5,164 nucleotides of DNA, from positions 1 through 5,164 of the forward strand of contig CAKZYM010001096.1 of the NCBI GenBank assembly GCA_937884685.1, in the 5' to 3' direction. Shown here one piece after another: positions 1 through 5,120 of this stretch. The position numbers were made by a program, and so were the translations under genes. The notes under the pieces were generated by a model. The model saw only the letters and a list, made by a program, of their open reading frames with translations, was not told the DNA's origin and ran no database searches. Every line of letters starts with the position of its first letter. The first letter of the stretch is position 1. Source of the DNA: an uncultured Calothrix sp. GTDB taxonomy: Bacteria; Cyanobacteriota; Cyanobacteriia; Cyanobacteriales; Nostocaceae.

Positions 1-1386
1 ACATCCCTTTTCTACAGAACCTTTTTCGCAAGATAAAAATGGCTGAATGTAATTATCTGCATCTAAAAAGTCTGGATACCAACTTAATAGAAATCCTGGA
101 TATAATCCTTTGCCAATGTTTTTGAAAGCGGATGTAGATTCGACGGTATGTATGTCAAATTCCAGCATTCCATCCATTGTTTTTTTCGCTAATGCTTTCA
201 AAACCAAAGCTGTTAAACTACGAGGTGCCGAACCTGAAGGATACCAAACTTCTACGACTGCGGGATTGTCTTTAGAAAAACCTGCTTTTGTCAATAGTTC
301 TTTGGCTTTTTCAGCATTACCACCTTTACCGTATTTTTCTTTAAATACTGGTTCGTAAACATCAAAGGTGGTGGGAATCATGCTGTAAACTGATTCTGCT
401 TGACCGTAAAGCACTCTATCAAAAATCAATTCACGGTCAATCATTGCAGCAATTGCTTGTCTAACTTCTACTTTATCTAATGGTTTTTGATTGCGATTTA
501 ACGTTAAATAACTAACTACGCTACCTTCATTCGGGATTGCTAACCATTTATCATCCTTAGACATTTCTTCCAAACTACGAATTTGGTCGGGGTCTAAAGC
601 TACATAAGCAACATCTACACCTTGTTTGCGGAAATTATTGTACAAATTCACTCCGCTGCTAAGAATCTGTACGGTGATACCATTATTCGCCGGTTTTTCT
701 CCCCAATATTTATCAAATACATCAAATCTCACCGAGTCGGTACCAAATTTAGCTAACTTATAAGGCCCAGTTCCCACAAATTTATTTGGTTCAAATTTCC
801 CATCCCCAATTTCATAAGCTTGGGGAGAAAGTGCAGGAACTCCAGAAAAAGCCAGCAATGAAGGAAAAGCCGCAAAAGGTTGTTTTAATTTGATGGTTAA
901 TTCATAATCTCCCGTAGCTTTTACCGATTCCACACTATCGGAAAACAAAAAAGATGGTTTACCGTTATTTTCAATGAAACGACGCAAACTAAATTCCATC
1001 GCTTTCGCATCAAACTTTGTACCGTCGTGAAATAATACCCCTTCCCGAATCGGAATAGTATAAGTCAAACCATCATCGCTCACCGTCGGTAAAGCTGTAG
1101 CTAATTCCGGTTTGAGTTCCGTACTACCAGGAGCGTAAGTGTAGAGTCGGTCGCTCATGTTGTACACCAGCGACAGCGAAGACAACTCGTAAGCATCAGC
1201 AGGGTCAAGAGTACGTGGTTTTGCTGTGGTACCGATAGTAATCCGACCATTTCCAGAAGCTGAAGCTGAAGGATTACTAACTTGATTGCTAGTGCAGCTA
1301 GAAACCAACAAAACACACATACACAACAGGGAAAACAGTAATTTAACTCGTCCCCACTGTCTTATAGATAAGGAAAACAAACCCAT
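1..1386 (-). CDS. ABC transporter substrate-binding lipoprotein, family 5 (peptide/nickel type), 3' end cut by the window
   Basis: The reading frame is open on the minus strand from ATG at 1386 to the window edge, giving 462 codons with no stop; full-length members usually have about 500-550 residues, so the C-terminal part is missing. Residues 1-30 form a lipoprotein signal peptide: a basic start (R9, R13, K15), a hydrophobic core, then L-V-S-S-C with C31 as the likely lipidated cysteine. The mature part follows the SBP_bac_5 pattern: RTLDPADAYE near 58-67, the family hallmark DGLTYTIPIREGVLFHDG at about 105-122, VGTGPYKL at 204-211, and VRQAIAAMIDRELI at 308-321. By family knowledge it would capture peptides, nickel or similar solutes outside the plasma membrane for a cognate ABC permease; the substrate cannot be told from sequence. 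No permease or ATPase gene is visible. The ATG at 1386 is the first in frame after a stop at 1431-1429, and no clear Shine-Dalgarno precedes it. Confidence 0.93.
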   Translation of the reverse strand, partial: MGLFSLSIRQWGRVKLLFSLLCMCVLLVSSCTSNQVSNPSASASGNGRITIGTTAKPRTLDPADAYELSSLSLVYNMSDRLYTYAPGSTELKPELATALPTVSDDGLTYTIPIREGVLFHDGTKFDAKAMEFSLRRFIENNGKPSFLFSDSVESVKATGDYELTIKLKQPFAAFPSLLAFSGVPALSPQAYEIGDGKFEPNKFVGTGPYKLAKFGTDSVRFDVFDKYWGEKPANNGITVQILSSGVNLYNNFRKQGVDVAYVALDPDQIRSLEEMSKDDKWLAIPNEGSVVSYLTLNRNQKPLDKVEVRQAIAAMIDRELIFDRVLYGQAESVYSMIPTTFDVYEPVFKEKYGKGGNAEKAKELLTKAGFSKDNPAVVEVWYPSGSAPRSLTALVLKALAKKTMDGMLEFDIHTVESTSAFKNIGKGLYPGFLLSWYPDFLDADNYIQPFLSCEKGSVEKGC

Positions 1387-1420
1387 AGCATTAGGTATTA
1401 AATTTATAAAAATAAGCGGT

Positions 1421-1452
1421 GAGATATTTTACTATATGTTTGATAATATCTC
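1421..1452 (-). promoter_or_regulatory. Inverted repeat over a possible -10, candidate operator of the binding-protein gene
   Basis: A perfect 8-bp inverted repeat, GAGATATT (1421-1428) and AATATCTC (1445-1452), lies 35-66 bp upstream of the ATG at 1386. Between the arms the minus strand reads TATAGT (1436-1431), a 5/6 match to a sigma-70 -10 box about 45 bp before the start codon. I see no good -35 box at the right distance. A regulator bound across both arms would cover the possible promoter. The inverted repeat is seen directly; the operator role is inferred, and AT-rich DNA gives such repeats by chance fairly often. Confidence 0.35.
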
Positions 1453-1466
1453 TAGGCTTATTTCAG

Positions 1467-1508
1467 GTTAAAGGTCAAAGGTTTTAAGAGTTAGGAGTTA
1501 GTAGCGAG
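1467..1508. repeat. Degenerate heptad repeats (STRR type)
   Basis: Six consecutive 7-bp units stay in phase: GTTAAAG, GTCAAAG, GTTTTAA, GAGTTAG, GAGTTAG, TAGCGAG. The first two are reverse complements of CTTTAAC and CTTTGAC in the group at 1823-1850. The GAGTTAG units are the reverse complement of the TAACTCC-type array at 5121-5146 in another register. Such short tandemly repeated repetitive sequences are typical of filamentous cyanobacterial spacers. Confidence 0.7.
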
Positions 1509-1556
1509 TAAAGAACAATGAAGTGATGGAATTAAAGTTATTGTAATTTCTCATCT

Positions 1557-1584
1557 CCCAATGTCCAATGCTCAATTCCCCATC
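1557..1584. repeat. Degenerate heptad repeats (CCCAATG type)
   Basis: Four in-phase 7-bp units are visible: CCCAATG, TCCAATG, CTCAATT, CCCCATC. They resemble the CCCAATG/CCCCAAT-like heptads scattered through Nostocales spacers. No gene function is expected. Confidence 0.6.
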
Positions 1585-1822
1585 ACTAATTTCAACTTAT
1601 TTTGCAAATAAATAATAATTAATGGAAAAAAAGCAAAGAAATTTATCTTAAACTACTAACTTAACAGCAATAGGTTTGATAAGCTTTTCTCGGGTCTTAG
1701 GTTTTAATTAAAGCTGTACGAATAGTGATGAAAAAATCAGTTCGTCGGTTAAATCGGTATACAAATCTCAAATTAATACCGGGTTTTAAGGACAAAGGCA
1801 GCAATTATTTTAAATTTTAAAC

Positions 1823-1850
1823 CTTTGATCTTCGACCTTTAACCTTTGAC
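1823..1850. repeat. Heptad repeats CTTTGAC/CTTTAAC
   Basis: Four in-phase units, CTTTGAT, CTTCGAC, CTTTAAC and CTTTGAC, end just before the ribosome-binding site of the small gene at 1882. The repeat contains an in-frame TTG at 1846 that automatic callers may take as a start codon. The group is an inverted counterpart of the repeats at 1467-1480. Confidence 0.7.
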
Positions 1851-1869
1851 CTGTTATTCAACTTTTAAC

Positions 1870-1873
1870 AGGA
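1870..1873 (+). promoter_or_regulatory. Ribosome-binding site that fixes the start at GTG 1882
   Basis: AGGA lies 8 nt before GTG at 1882-1884, an ideal spacing. The upstream in-frame TTG at 1846 lies inside a heptad repeat and has no such site, so the GTG is the better start. Confidence 0.65.
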
Positions 1874-1881
1874 TATTAAAC

Positions 1882-2217
1882 GTGAAATATTTTTTCTTGT
1901 CCGATGGTTGGAAGGTAGGTAGAGTATGGGCATTCGATGGACTTTGGCAAGTCTCAGCATGGCGAAGACATCCACAAATTGAACGCTTAAATCTTTGTTT
2001 GGTAGAAGATTCTGAGCTAATGTGGCTTTATCAAGTTGAAGATGCTATTGTCACTGTCGAAGTTGAACCCGTACTATCCGTGCCAAGACAGGTACCACCT
2101 CAAAGTATCGGTCAAGTAGTTTTGAAGCGTCTAATTAGTGCCGAACAAGTTATTGAACGCTTAGGAAATGCTTCTGCTAAATGTCAGCTACAAGATATTC
2201 ACTCTGTTGTAAAGTAA
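1882..2217 (+). CDS. Small tryptophan-rich conserved-looking protein of unknown function (111 aa)
   Basis: I do not recognise a named family. With the GTG start the product is a 111-residue protein without signal peptide or membrane segment, so probably cytoplasmic. The N-terminal half (about residues 1-63) is rich in aromatic residues, with W10, W16, W22, W27 and W48, and alternates hydrophobic and polar residues in a way that suggests a small beta-rich fold (for example GWKVGRVWAFDGLW at 9-22 and LMWLYQVEDAIVTVEVEP at 46-63). A proline-containing linker (PRQVPP, 68-73) leads to a likely amphipathic helix around 76-95. An in-frame extension to TTG 1846 would add 12 residues encoded by repeat DNA and is unlikely. 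Codon use looks like the neighbouring genes, so recent transfer is not indicated. It is divergent from the binding-protein gene and 787 bp from psbB; neither neighbour shows what it does. The length, ribosome-binding site and structured composition make it a real gene. Confidence 0.8.
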   Translation: MKYFFLSDGWKVGRVWAFDGLWQVSAWRRHPQIERLNLCLVEDSELMWLYQVEDAIVTVEVEPVLSVPRQVPPQSIGQVVLKRLISAEQVIERLGNASAKCQLQDIHSVVK

Positions 2218-2272
2218 CATCGGTCAATTCTTGATTTCAGATTTTTGATTCAACCGTCATTCACTATGCAAT

Positions 2273-2292
2273 TTACGTATAGCACTACGTAA
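2273..2292. other. Hairpin downstream of the small unknown gene
   Basis: TTACGTA (2273-2279) and TACGTAA (2286-2292) form a 7-bp stem with a 6-nt loop, 56 nt after the stop codon. It is AT-rich and not followed by a T-run, so it is at best a weak 3' end or processing signal for the upstream gene. Confidence 0.35.
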
Positions 2293-2338
2293 TTAAATTA
2301 GGACATTAAGAAAGTCTAAAATTTATAACTCGCAAACC

Positions 2339-2373
2339 CTTGACTTTTGACTTTTAATCTTTGACCTTCGCGT
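2339..2373. repeat. Heptad repeats TTTGACT/TTTGACC joined to a GCGTAGCG fragment
   Basis: In-phase units CTTGACT, TTTGACT, TTTAATC, TTTGACC and TTCGCGT run into CGCGTAGCG (2370-2378). The first four are of the same kind as those at 1823-1850. Fragments with CTTCGCGTAGCG are familiar from dispersed repeats in Nostocales genomes, so this may be the end of such a repeat. Confidence 0.6.
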
Positions 2374-2560
2374 AGCGTTGTAAAGATGATTGATGGTAAT
2401 CATAAATCTTGCATTCAACAATACACTTTCCCTTCATCCAAACTGTTTTTGGTTCTCTTCTTCAGAAAACAAAAAAAGAAAAGCACAAGCCAAAATAAAT
2501 GCATCTTTTGCTGAATCCGCTGCTAAAATCCACAGCTAAATATCTAAAAAAGAAGACTTT

Positions 2561-2568
2561 GCGATCGC
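2561..2568. repeat. HIP1 octamer GCGATCGC
   Basis: The octameric palindrome GCGATCGC, over-represented in many cyanobacterial genomes, occurs here inside the longer palindrome TTTGCGATCGCAAA (2558-2571). I noticed no second copy in the window. Confidence 0.85.
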
Positions 2569-2589
2569 AAATCTTTTAGACTCCTTTGA

Positions 2590-2619
2590 TACTATTAATG
2601 TAAGTAATAGTACTTACGT
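2590..2619 (+). promoter_or_regulatory. Palindromic cluster with two overlapping NtcA-like motifs
   Basis: GTA at 2600-2602 with TAC at 2611-2613, and GTA at 2604-2606 with TAC at 2615-2617, both fit GTA-N8-TAC, the consensus for the nitrogen regulator NtcA. They arise from a 7-bp inverted repeat (GTAAGTA 2600-2606, TACTTAC 2611-2617). A second, overlapping inverted repeat pairs TACTATTA (2590-2597) with TAATAGTA (2605-2612). A -10-like TATAAA follows at 2630-2635, only 16 or 12 nt after the motifs, closer than the usual spacing of about 22 nt in NtcA-activated promoters. The site is about 390 bp before the psbB start. The motifs are seen; their use is inference. Confidence 0.35.
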
Positions 2620-2986
2620 AACAAAGAGTTATAAAGATTTGCTTTTCTATCAGATATGTTATGAAAATTAATACTTTTGCAAGCTATATCGACTCATATC
2701 ACAAGTAAATTTTAATAAATCTCAGTATTATCATACTCGCTACTGTTACCGCATGTAGTTGTCAAGCCTGCTATTAACACTCTTGCAAACAGTTCCATCA
2801 ATAGTTACACTTTTTAAAACATTCTTATTTTTGCATGGCAATTTTACCCAACCTAGAAGTTAATTCTAAGGGGGCTACGTTGTGCTGAAAGACTGCTTTG
2901 CTTTTTATTAAGAAGCGCTTAGTGCCTTAAATCAAAGTTTGCTAATAACAAAAACTCATTCATTTTTGAAAGTAAACACAATTCAT

Positions 2987-2996
2987 AGAGGAGGAG
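2987..2996 (+). promoter_or_regulatory. Strong ribosome-binding site of psbB
   Basis: AGAGGAGGAG contains a full AGGAGG (2989-2994) ending 10 nt before the ATG at 3005. It is unusually complete for a cyanobacterial gene, fits a highly expressed protein and confirms the start codon. Confidence 0.8.
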
Positions 2997-3004
2997 CGTA
3001 GTCG

Positions 3005-4537
3005 ATGGGACTACCCTGGTACCGAGTACATACAGTCGTTCTGAATGACCCAGGACGGCTTATTTCAGTACATTTAATGCATACAGCCCTAGTAGCAGGC
3101 TGGGCCGGTTCGATGGCTTTATACGAACTAGCTATTTTTGACCCTTCAGATGCTGTACTAAACCCAATGTGGCGACAAGGGATGTTTGTACTTCCCTTCA
3201 TGGCACGTTTAGGTGTTGTTGAATCTTGGGGTGGTTGGAGCGTTACTGGCAATCCTACTGGCAATCCTGGCTTCTGGTCTTTTGAAGGTGTAGCTGCTGC
3301 TCACATCGTTCTTTCCGGTTTATTATTCTTGGCTGCCGTTTGGCACTGGGTTTACTGGGATTTGGAATTATTCCAAGACCCCCGTACTGGTGAACCTGCT
3401 TTAGATTTACCAAAAATGTTTGGTATCCACCTTTTCTTATCCGGTCTTCTTTGCTTTGGTTTTGGTGCTTTCCACCTGACCGGTTTATTTGGACCTGGTA
3501 TGTGGGTTTCTGACCCTTACGGATTAACGGGTCATATTCAACCAGTAGCACCGGAATGGGGACCGGCGGGATTTAACCCCTTTAACCCTGGTGGAGTTGT
3601 AGCCCACCACATTGCTGCTGGTATTGTCGGAATTATTGCTGGTTTATTCCATTTGACTGTACGACCCCCCGAACGGCTTTATAAAGCATTGCGGATGGGT
3701 AACATCGAAACCGTACTTTCGAGTTCGATTGCAGCAGTATTTTTTGCAGCATTCGTAGTTGCTGGTACCATGTGGTACGGTAGCGCAACCACTCCAGTAG
3801 AATTATTCGGTCCGACTCGTTATCAATGGGACCAAAATTATTATCATCAGGAAATTGACCGTCGCGTTCAAGCCAGTCTGGCTGACGGTGCTTCTCTAGA
3901 AGAAGCTTGGTCTGAGATACCTGAAAAATTAGCATTCTTTGACTATGTAGGTAATAGCCCTGCAAAAGGTGGTTTATTCCGTACCGGTCAGATGGATAAA
4001 GGTGACGGTATCGCTGTTTCCTGGTTGGGACATCCTGTATTCAAAGATGGTGAAGGTCGCATACTAGATGTACGTCGTCTTCCTAACTTCTTTGAAACAT
4101 TCCCCGTAATTCTTACCGATGCTGATGGTATTGTCCGTGCTGACATTCCCTTCCGTCGTGCAGAATCCAAGTACAGTTTCGAGCAGACTGGTGTAACAGC
4201 TAGCTTCTACGGTGGTGACTTAAACGGTCAAACCTTTACTGACCCCGTAAAAGTTAAAGAATATGCTCGTAAAGCTCAATTGGGCGAACCGTTTGATTTT
4301 GATACCGAAACATTAGAATCTGACGGTGTATTCCGTACCAGTCCTAGAGGTTGGTTTACATACGGACACGCTGTATTTGCGCTATTGTTCTTCTTCGGTC
4401 ATATCTGGCATGGTTCTCGGACAATTTACCGAGACGTATTTGCTGGTGTTGACGCTGACATGGAAGAGCAAGTGGAATGGGGTCGCTTCGCGAAAGTGGG
4501 TGACAAGAGTACCCGTACCTCAAGAGAATCCGCTTAA
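3005..4537 (+). CDS. psbB: Photosystem II CP47 chlorophyll apoprotein (PsbB)
   Basis: CP47 is the inner antenna of photosystem II: it binds chlorophyll a and carotene in the thylakoid membrane, passes excitation to the D1/D2 reaction centre, and its large lumenal loop contacts the oxygen-evolving complex. The product has 510 residues, the normal length, and starts with the typical MGLPWYRVH. Six membrane helices lie at about 21-45, 95-118, 138-160, 195-220, 233-260 and 450-475, with the long lumenal loop E at about 261-449. The chlorophyll-ligand histidines of the family are all present: H9, H23, H26, H100, H114, H142, H157, H201, H202, H216, H455, H466, H469. Loop E keeps the basic pair R384-R385 and R448, known from mutant studies as important for oxygen evolution. 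The loop before helix II carries an unusual TGNP-TGNP duplication (residues 81-88), without changing the length. psbT follows 163 bp downstream, so the two are probably co-transcribed. The full helix, histidine and loop E pattern excludes CP43 and IsiA. Confidence 0.99.
   Translation: MGLPWYRVHTVVLNDPGRLISVHLMHTALVAGWAGSMALYELAIFDPSDAVLNPMWRQGMFVLPFMARLGVVESWGGWSVTGNPTGNPGFWSFEGVAAAHIVLSGLLFLAAVWHWVYWDLELFQDPRTGEPALDLPKMFGIHLFLSGLLCFGFGAFHLTGLFGPGMWVSDPYGLTGHIQPVAPEWGPAGFNPFNPGGVVAHHIAAGIVGIIAGLFHLTVRPPERLYKALRMGNIETVLSSSIAAVFFAAFVVAGTMWYGSATTPVELFGPTRYQWDQNYYHQEIDRRVQASLADGASLEEAWSEIPEKLAFFDYVGNSPAKGGLFRTGQMDKGDGIAVSWLGHPVFKDGEGRILDVRRLPNFFETFPVILTDADGIVRADIPFRRAESKYSFEQTGVTASFYGGDLNGQTFTDPVKVKEYARKAQLGEPFDFDTETLESDGVFRTSPRGWFTYGHAVFALLFFFGHIWHGSRTIYRDVFAGVDADMEEQVEWGRFAKVGDKSTRTSRESA
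3245..3268 (+). repeat. Perfect 12-bp tandem repeat inside psbB
   Basis: ACTGGCAATCCT occurs twice back to back (3245-3256 and 3257-3268), encoding TGNP twice at residues 81-88 in the lumenal loop before helix II. As recalled, other cyanobacterial CP47 proteins have about the same loop length but a different sequence here, ending in DPGFW, so this looks like replacement rather than insertion. Confidence 0.85.
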
Positions 4538-4587
4538 TCTACAACCTCAACTGCGTTTTGAGTAATTCTAAGTAAAGAATTGTTAAC

Positions 4588-4640
4588 AATGGTCGCGGAG
4601 TAAAACTAAAACTCATATTTAGCTTATTTATGCGACCATT
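4588..4640 (+). other. Stem-loop in the psbB-psbT spacer
   Basis: AATGGTCGC (4588-4596) and GCGACCATT (4632-4640) form a perfect 9-bp stem around a 35-nt loop, in which GAGT (4598-4601) and ACTC (4611-4614) can form a small inner stem. It begins 51 nt after the psbB stop and ends 46 nt before the psbT ribosome-binding site. No clean T-run follows (ATTTCTTG), so it is more likely a processing or mRNA-stability element than a terminator. Confidence 0.5.
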
Positions 4641-4686
4641 ATTTCTTGTAGCTTGGTACACTGAAAATAGCAGCCTGAGACTCAGC

Positions 4687-4691
4687 AGGAG
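4687..4691 (+). promoter_or_regulatory. Ribosome-binding site of psbT
   Basis: AGGAG lies 9 nt before the ATG at 4701 and supports translation of this very short gene from its own site. Confidence 0.75.
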
Positions 4692-4700
4692 TATAATAAT

Positions 4701-4805
4701 ATGGAAGCAGTTGCATACATTTTAGTTTTGGCATTAGCCATTGGCACCATCTTTTTTGCCATCGCATTCCGCGAACCTCCTCGTATTGAAAACAGAGAGG
4801 ATTAA
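4701..4805 (+). CDS. psbT: Photosystem II reaction centre protein T (PsbT)
   Basis: PsbT is a one-helix thylakoid protein of the photosystem II core, located near the dimer interface by D1, D2 and CP47, and linked to dimer stability and repair around the QA site. The product has 34 residues; family members usually have about 30-35. It starts MEAVAYILVL, has a single membrane helix at about residues 3-23, and carries the family signature FREPPRI (23-29) directly after the helix on the cytoplasmic side, followed by a charged tail, ENRED. The ATG has an AGGAG 9 nt upstream. It sits 163 bp after psbB on the same strand, the standard cyanobacterial arrangement, and a terminator follows. The gene is easily missed because of its length. 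Confidence 0.97.
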   Translation: MEAVAYILVLALAIGTIFFAIAFREPPRIENRED

Positions 4806-4820
4806 TAGAAAGTTTGTTGA

Positions 4821-4837
4821 TGCCGATATTGTCGGCA
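4821..4837 (+). other. Short hairpin just after psbT
   Basis: TGCCGA (4821-4826) and TCGGCA (4832-4837) form a perfect 6-bp stem with a 5-nt loop, 15 nt after the psbT stop. An A-run follows instead of a T-run, so on the plus strand it is not an intrinsic terminator; protection of the mRNA 3' end is possible. Its CCGATATT core recurs in the loop of the next hairpin (4885-4892). Confidence 0.45.
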
Positions 4838-4873
4838 AAATACATAATTTTCAGTTTTAATTTAATTTAAATT

Positions 4874-4924
4874 AGCCGCTGCTACCGATATTTTAGGAAT
4901 AGCAGCGGTTATTTTTATTGTTTT
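4874..4924 (+). terminator. Intrinsic terminator of the psbB-psbT unit
   Basis: CCGCTGCTA (4876-4884) pairs perfectly with TAGCAGCGG (4900-4908); a G-T wobble and an A-T pair extend the stem to 11 bp, with a 15-nt loop. A T-rich tail (TTATTTTTATTGTTTT, 4909-4924) follows directly. This is the most GC-rich stem in the surrounding AT-rich DNA and ends 119 nt after the psbT stop. Strong stem plus U-rich tail fits a Rho-independent terminator. Confidence 0.85.
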
Positions 4925-4980
4925 GCAAGTAGTAAGTAGCAAGTAGCAAGTAGTAAGTAGCAAGTAGCAAGTAGTAAGTA
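4925..4980. repeat. Heptad array GCAAGTA/GTAAGTA, 8 copies
   Basis: Eight uninterrupted 7-bp units alternate between GCAAGTA (C) and GTAAGTA (T) in the order C T C C T C C T. The variant order itself repeats every three units, giving an exact 21-bp higher-order period. The array begins directly after the T-rich tail of the terminator. Confidence 0.95.
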
Positions 4981-4998
4981 TATATTTCTTCTTTTCAA

Positions 4999-5096
4999 TC
5001 ACTGCTCACTGTTCCCTGCTCACTGTTCACTGCTAACTGTTTGCTGTTCACTGCTCCCTGCTCACTGTTCACTGATAACTGTTCACTGATAACTGT
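4999..5096. repeat. Heptad array TCACTGT/TCACTGC, 14 copies
   Basis: Fourteen in-phase 7-bp units of the type TCACTGT, TCACTGC, TCCCTGC, TAACTGT, TCACTGA and TTGCTGT run without interruption. A 28-bp block (units 3-6, 5013-5040) recurs as units 9-12 (5055-5082) with one substitution, giving a 42-bp higher-order period. Units 11-12 recur exactly as 13-14. Confidence 0.95.
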
Positions 5097-5101
5097 TCCC
5101 C

Positions 5102-5114
5102 ACTTGCTACTTAC
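5102..5114. repeat. Inverted 13-bp copy of the first heptad array
   Basis: ACTTGCTACTTAC is the exact reverse complement of GTAAGTAGCAAGT at 4932-4944 and 4953-4965. The cluster therefore contains one repeat family in both orientations and could fold back over the 14-unit array. Confidence 0.85.
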
Positions 5115-5120
5115 CATTCT

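Larger units (their letters stand above)
1387..1881. other. Non-coding spacer between two divergent genes
   Basis: This 495-bp AT-rich spacer separates the minus-strand binding-protein gene from the plus-strand small unknown gene. It holds an inverted repeat close to the binding-protein start (1421-1452) and three groups of degenerate heptad repeats (1467-1508, 1557-1584, 1823-1850). The outermost heptad groups are inverted copies of each other. The middle part (about 1590-1820) shows nothing that I can name: no plausible ORF with a ribosome-binding site, no tRNA-like folding and no strong promoter match. Both genes must have their promoters here. Confidence 0.7.
2218..3004. other. Long non-coding region upstream of psbB
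   Basis: This 787-bp AT-rich region has no credible ORF; the only short frame with an ATG that I examined (2661-2708, 15 residues) lacks support. From left to right it holds a 7-bp stem with a 6-nt loop (2273-2292) just after the small gene, a heptad group (2339-2373), a HIP1 octamer (2561-2568), a palindromic cluster with NtcA-like motifs (2590-2619), a perfect palindrome AAGCGCTT (2913-2920), and the psbB ribosome-binding site. The psbB promoter must lie here. One weak candidate is TTGCAA (2783-2788), a 17-bp spacer, then TACACT (2806-2811), each box matching 4/6; I would not rely on it. The length suggests a long psbB leader, several promoters, or an unannotated small RNA. Confidence 0.6.

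Noticed and set aside
110..358. Plus-strand frame of 82 residues
   Set aside because: It lies wholly within the minus-strand binding-protein gene, which has clear family motifs in the opposite strand; no ribosome-binding site or recognisable domain.
1286..1471. Plus-strand frame of 61 residues
   Set aside because: It overlaps the signal-peptide region of the minus-strand gene and its control region, and shows no domain or ribosome-binding site.
2661..2708. Micro-ORF of 15 residues starting at ATG 2661
   Set aside because: No Shine-Dalgarno sequence and no recognisable features; short open frames are expected by chance in AT-rich spacer.
2983..4170. Four minus-strand frames (2983-3264, 3255-3551, 3633-3965, 3988-4170)
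   Set aside because: All lie antisense within psbB and reflect its codon bias; their products look like no protein family.
3005..4537. psbB as a CP43-like, IsiA/Pcb or far-red paralogue
   Set aside because: The 510-residue length, the complete CP47 histidine set, R384-R385, and the adjacent psbT all indicate the standard CP47; I see no other photosystem paralogue cluster around it.
4326..4565. Plus-strand frame of 79 residues at the end of psbB
   Set aside because: A different frame over the conserved C-terminus of CP47, with no independent start signal.
4639..4845. Minus-strand frame of 68 residues opposite psbT
   Set aside because: It is the antisense shadow of psbT and its flanking hairpins. 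I checked for PsbN, which lies opposite psbT/psbH in chloroplasts, and the sequence does not match it.
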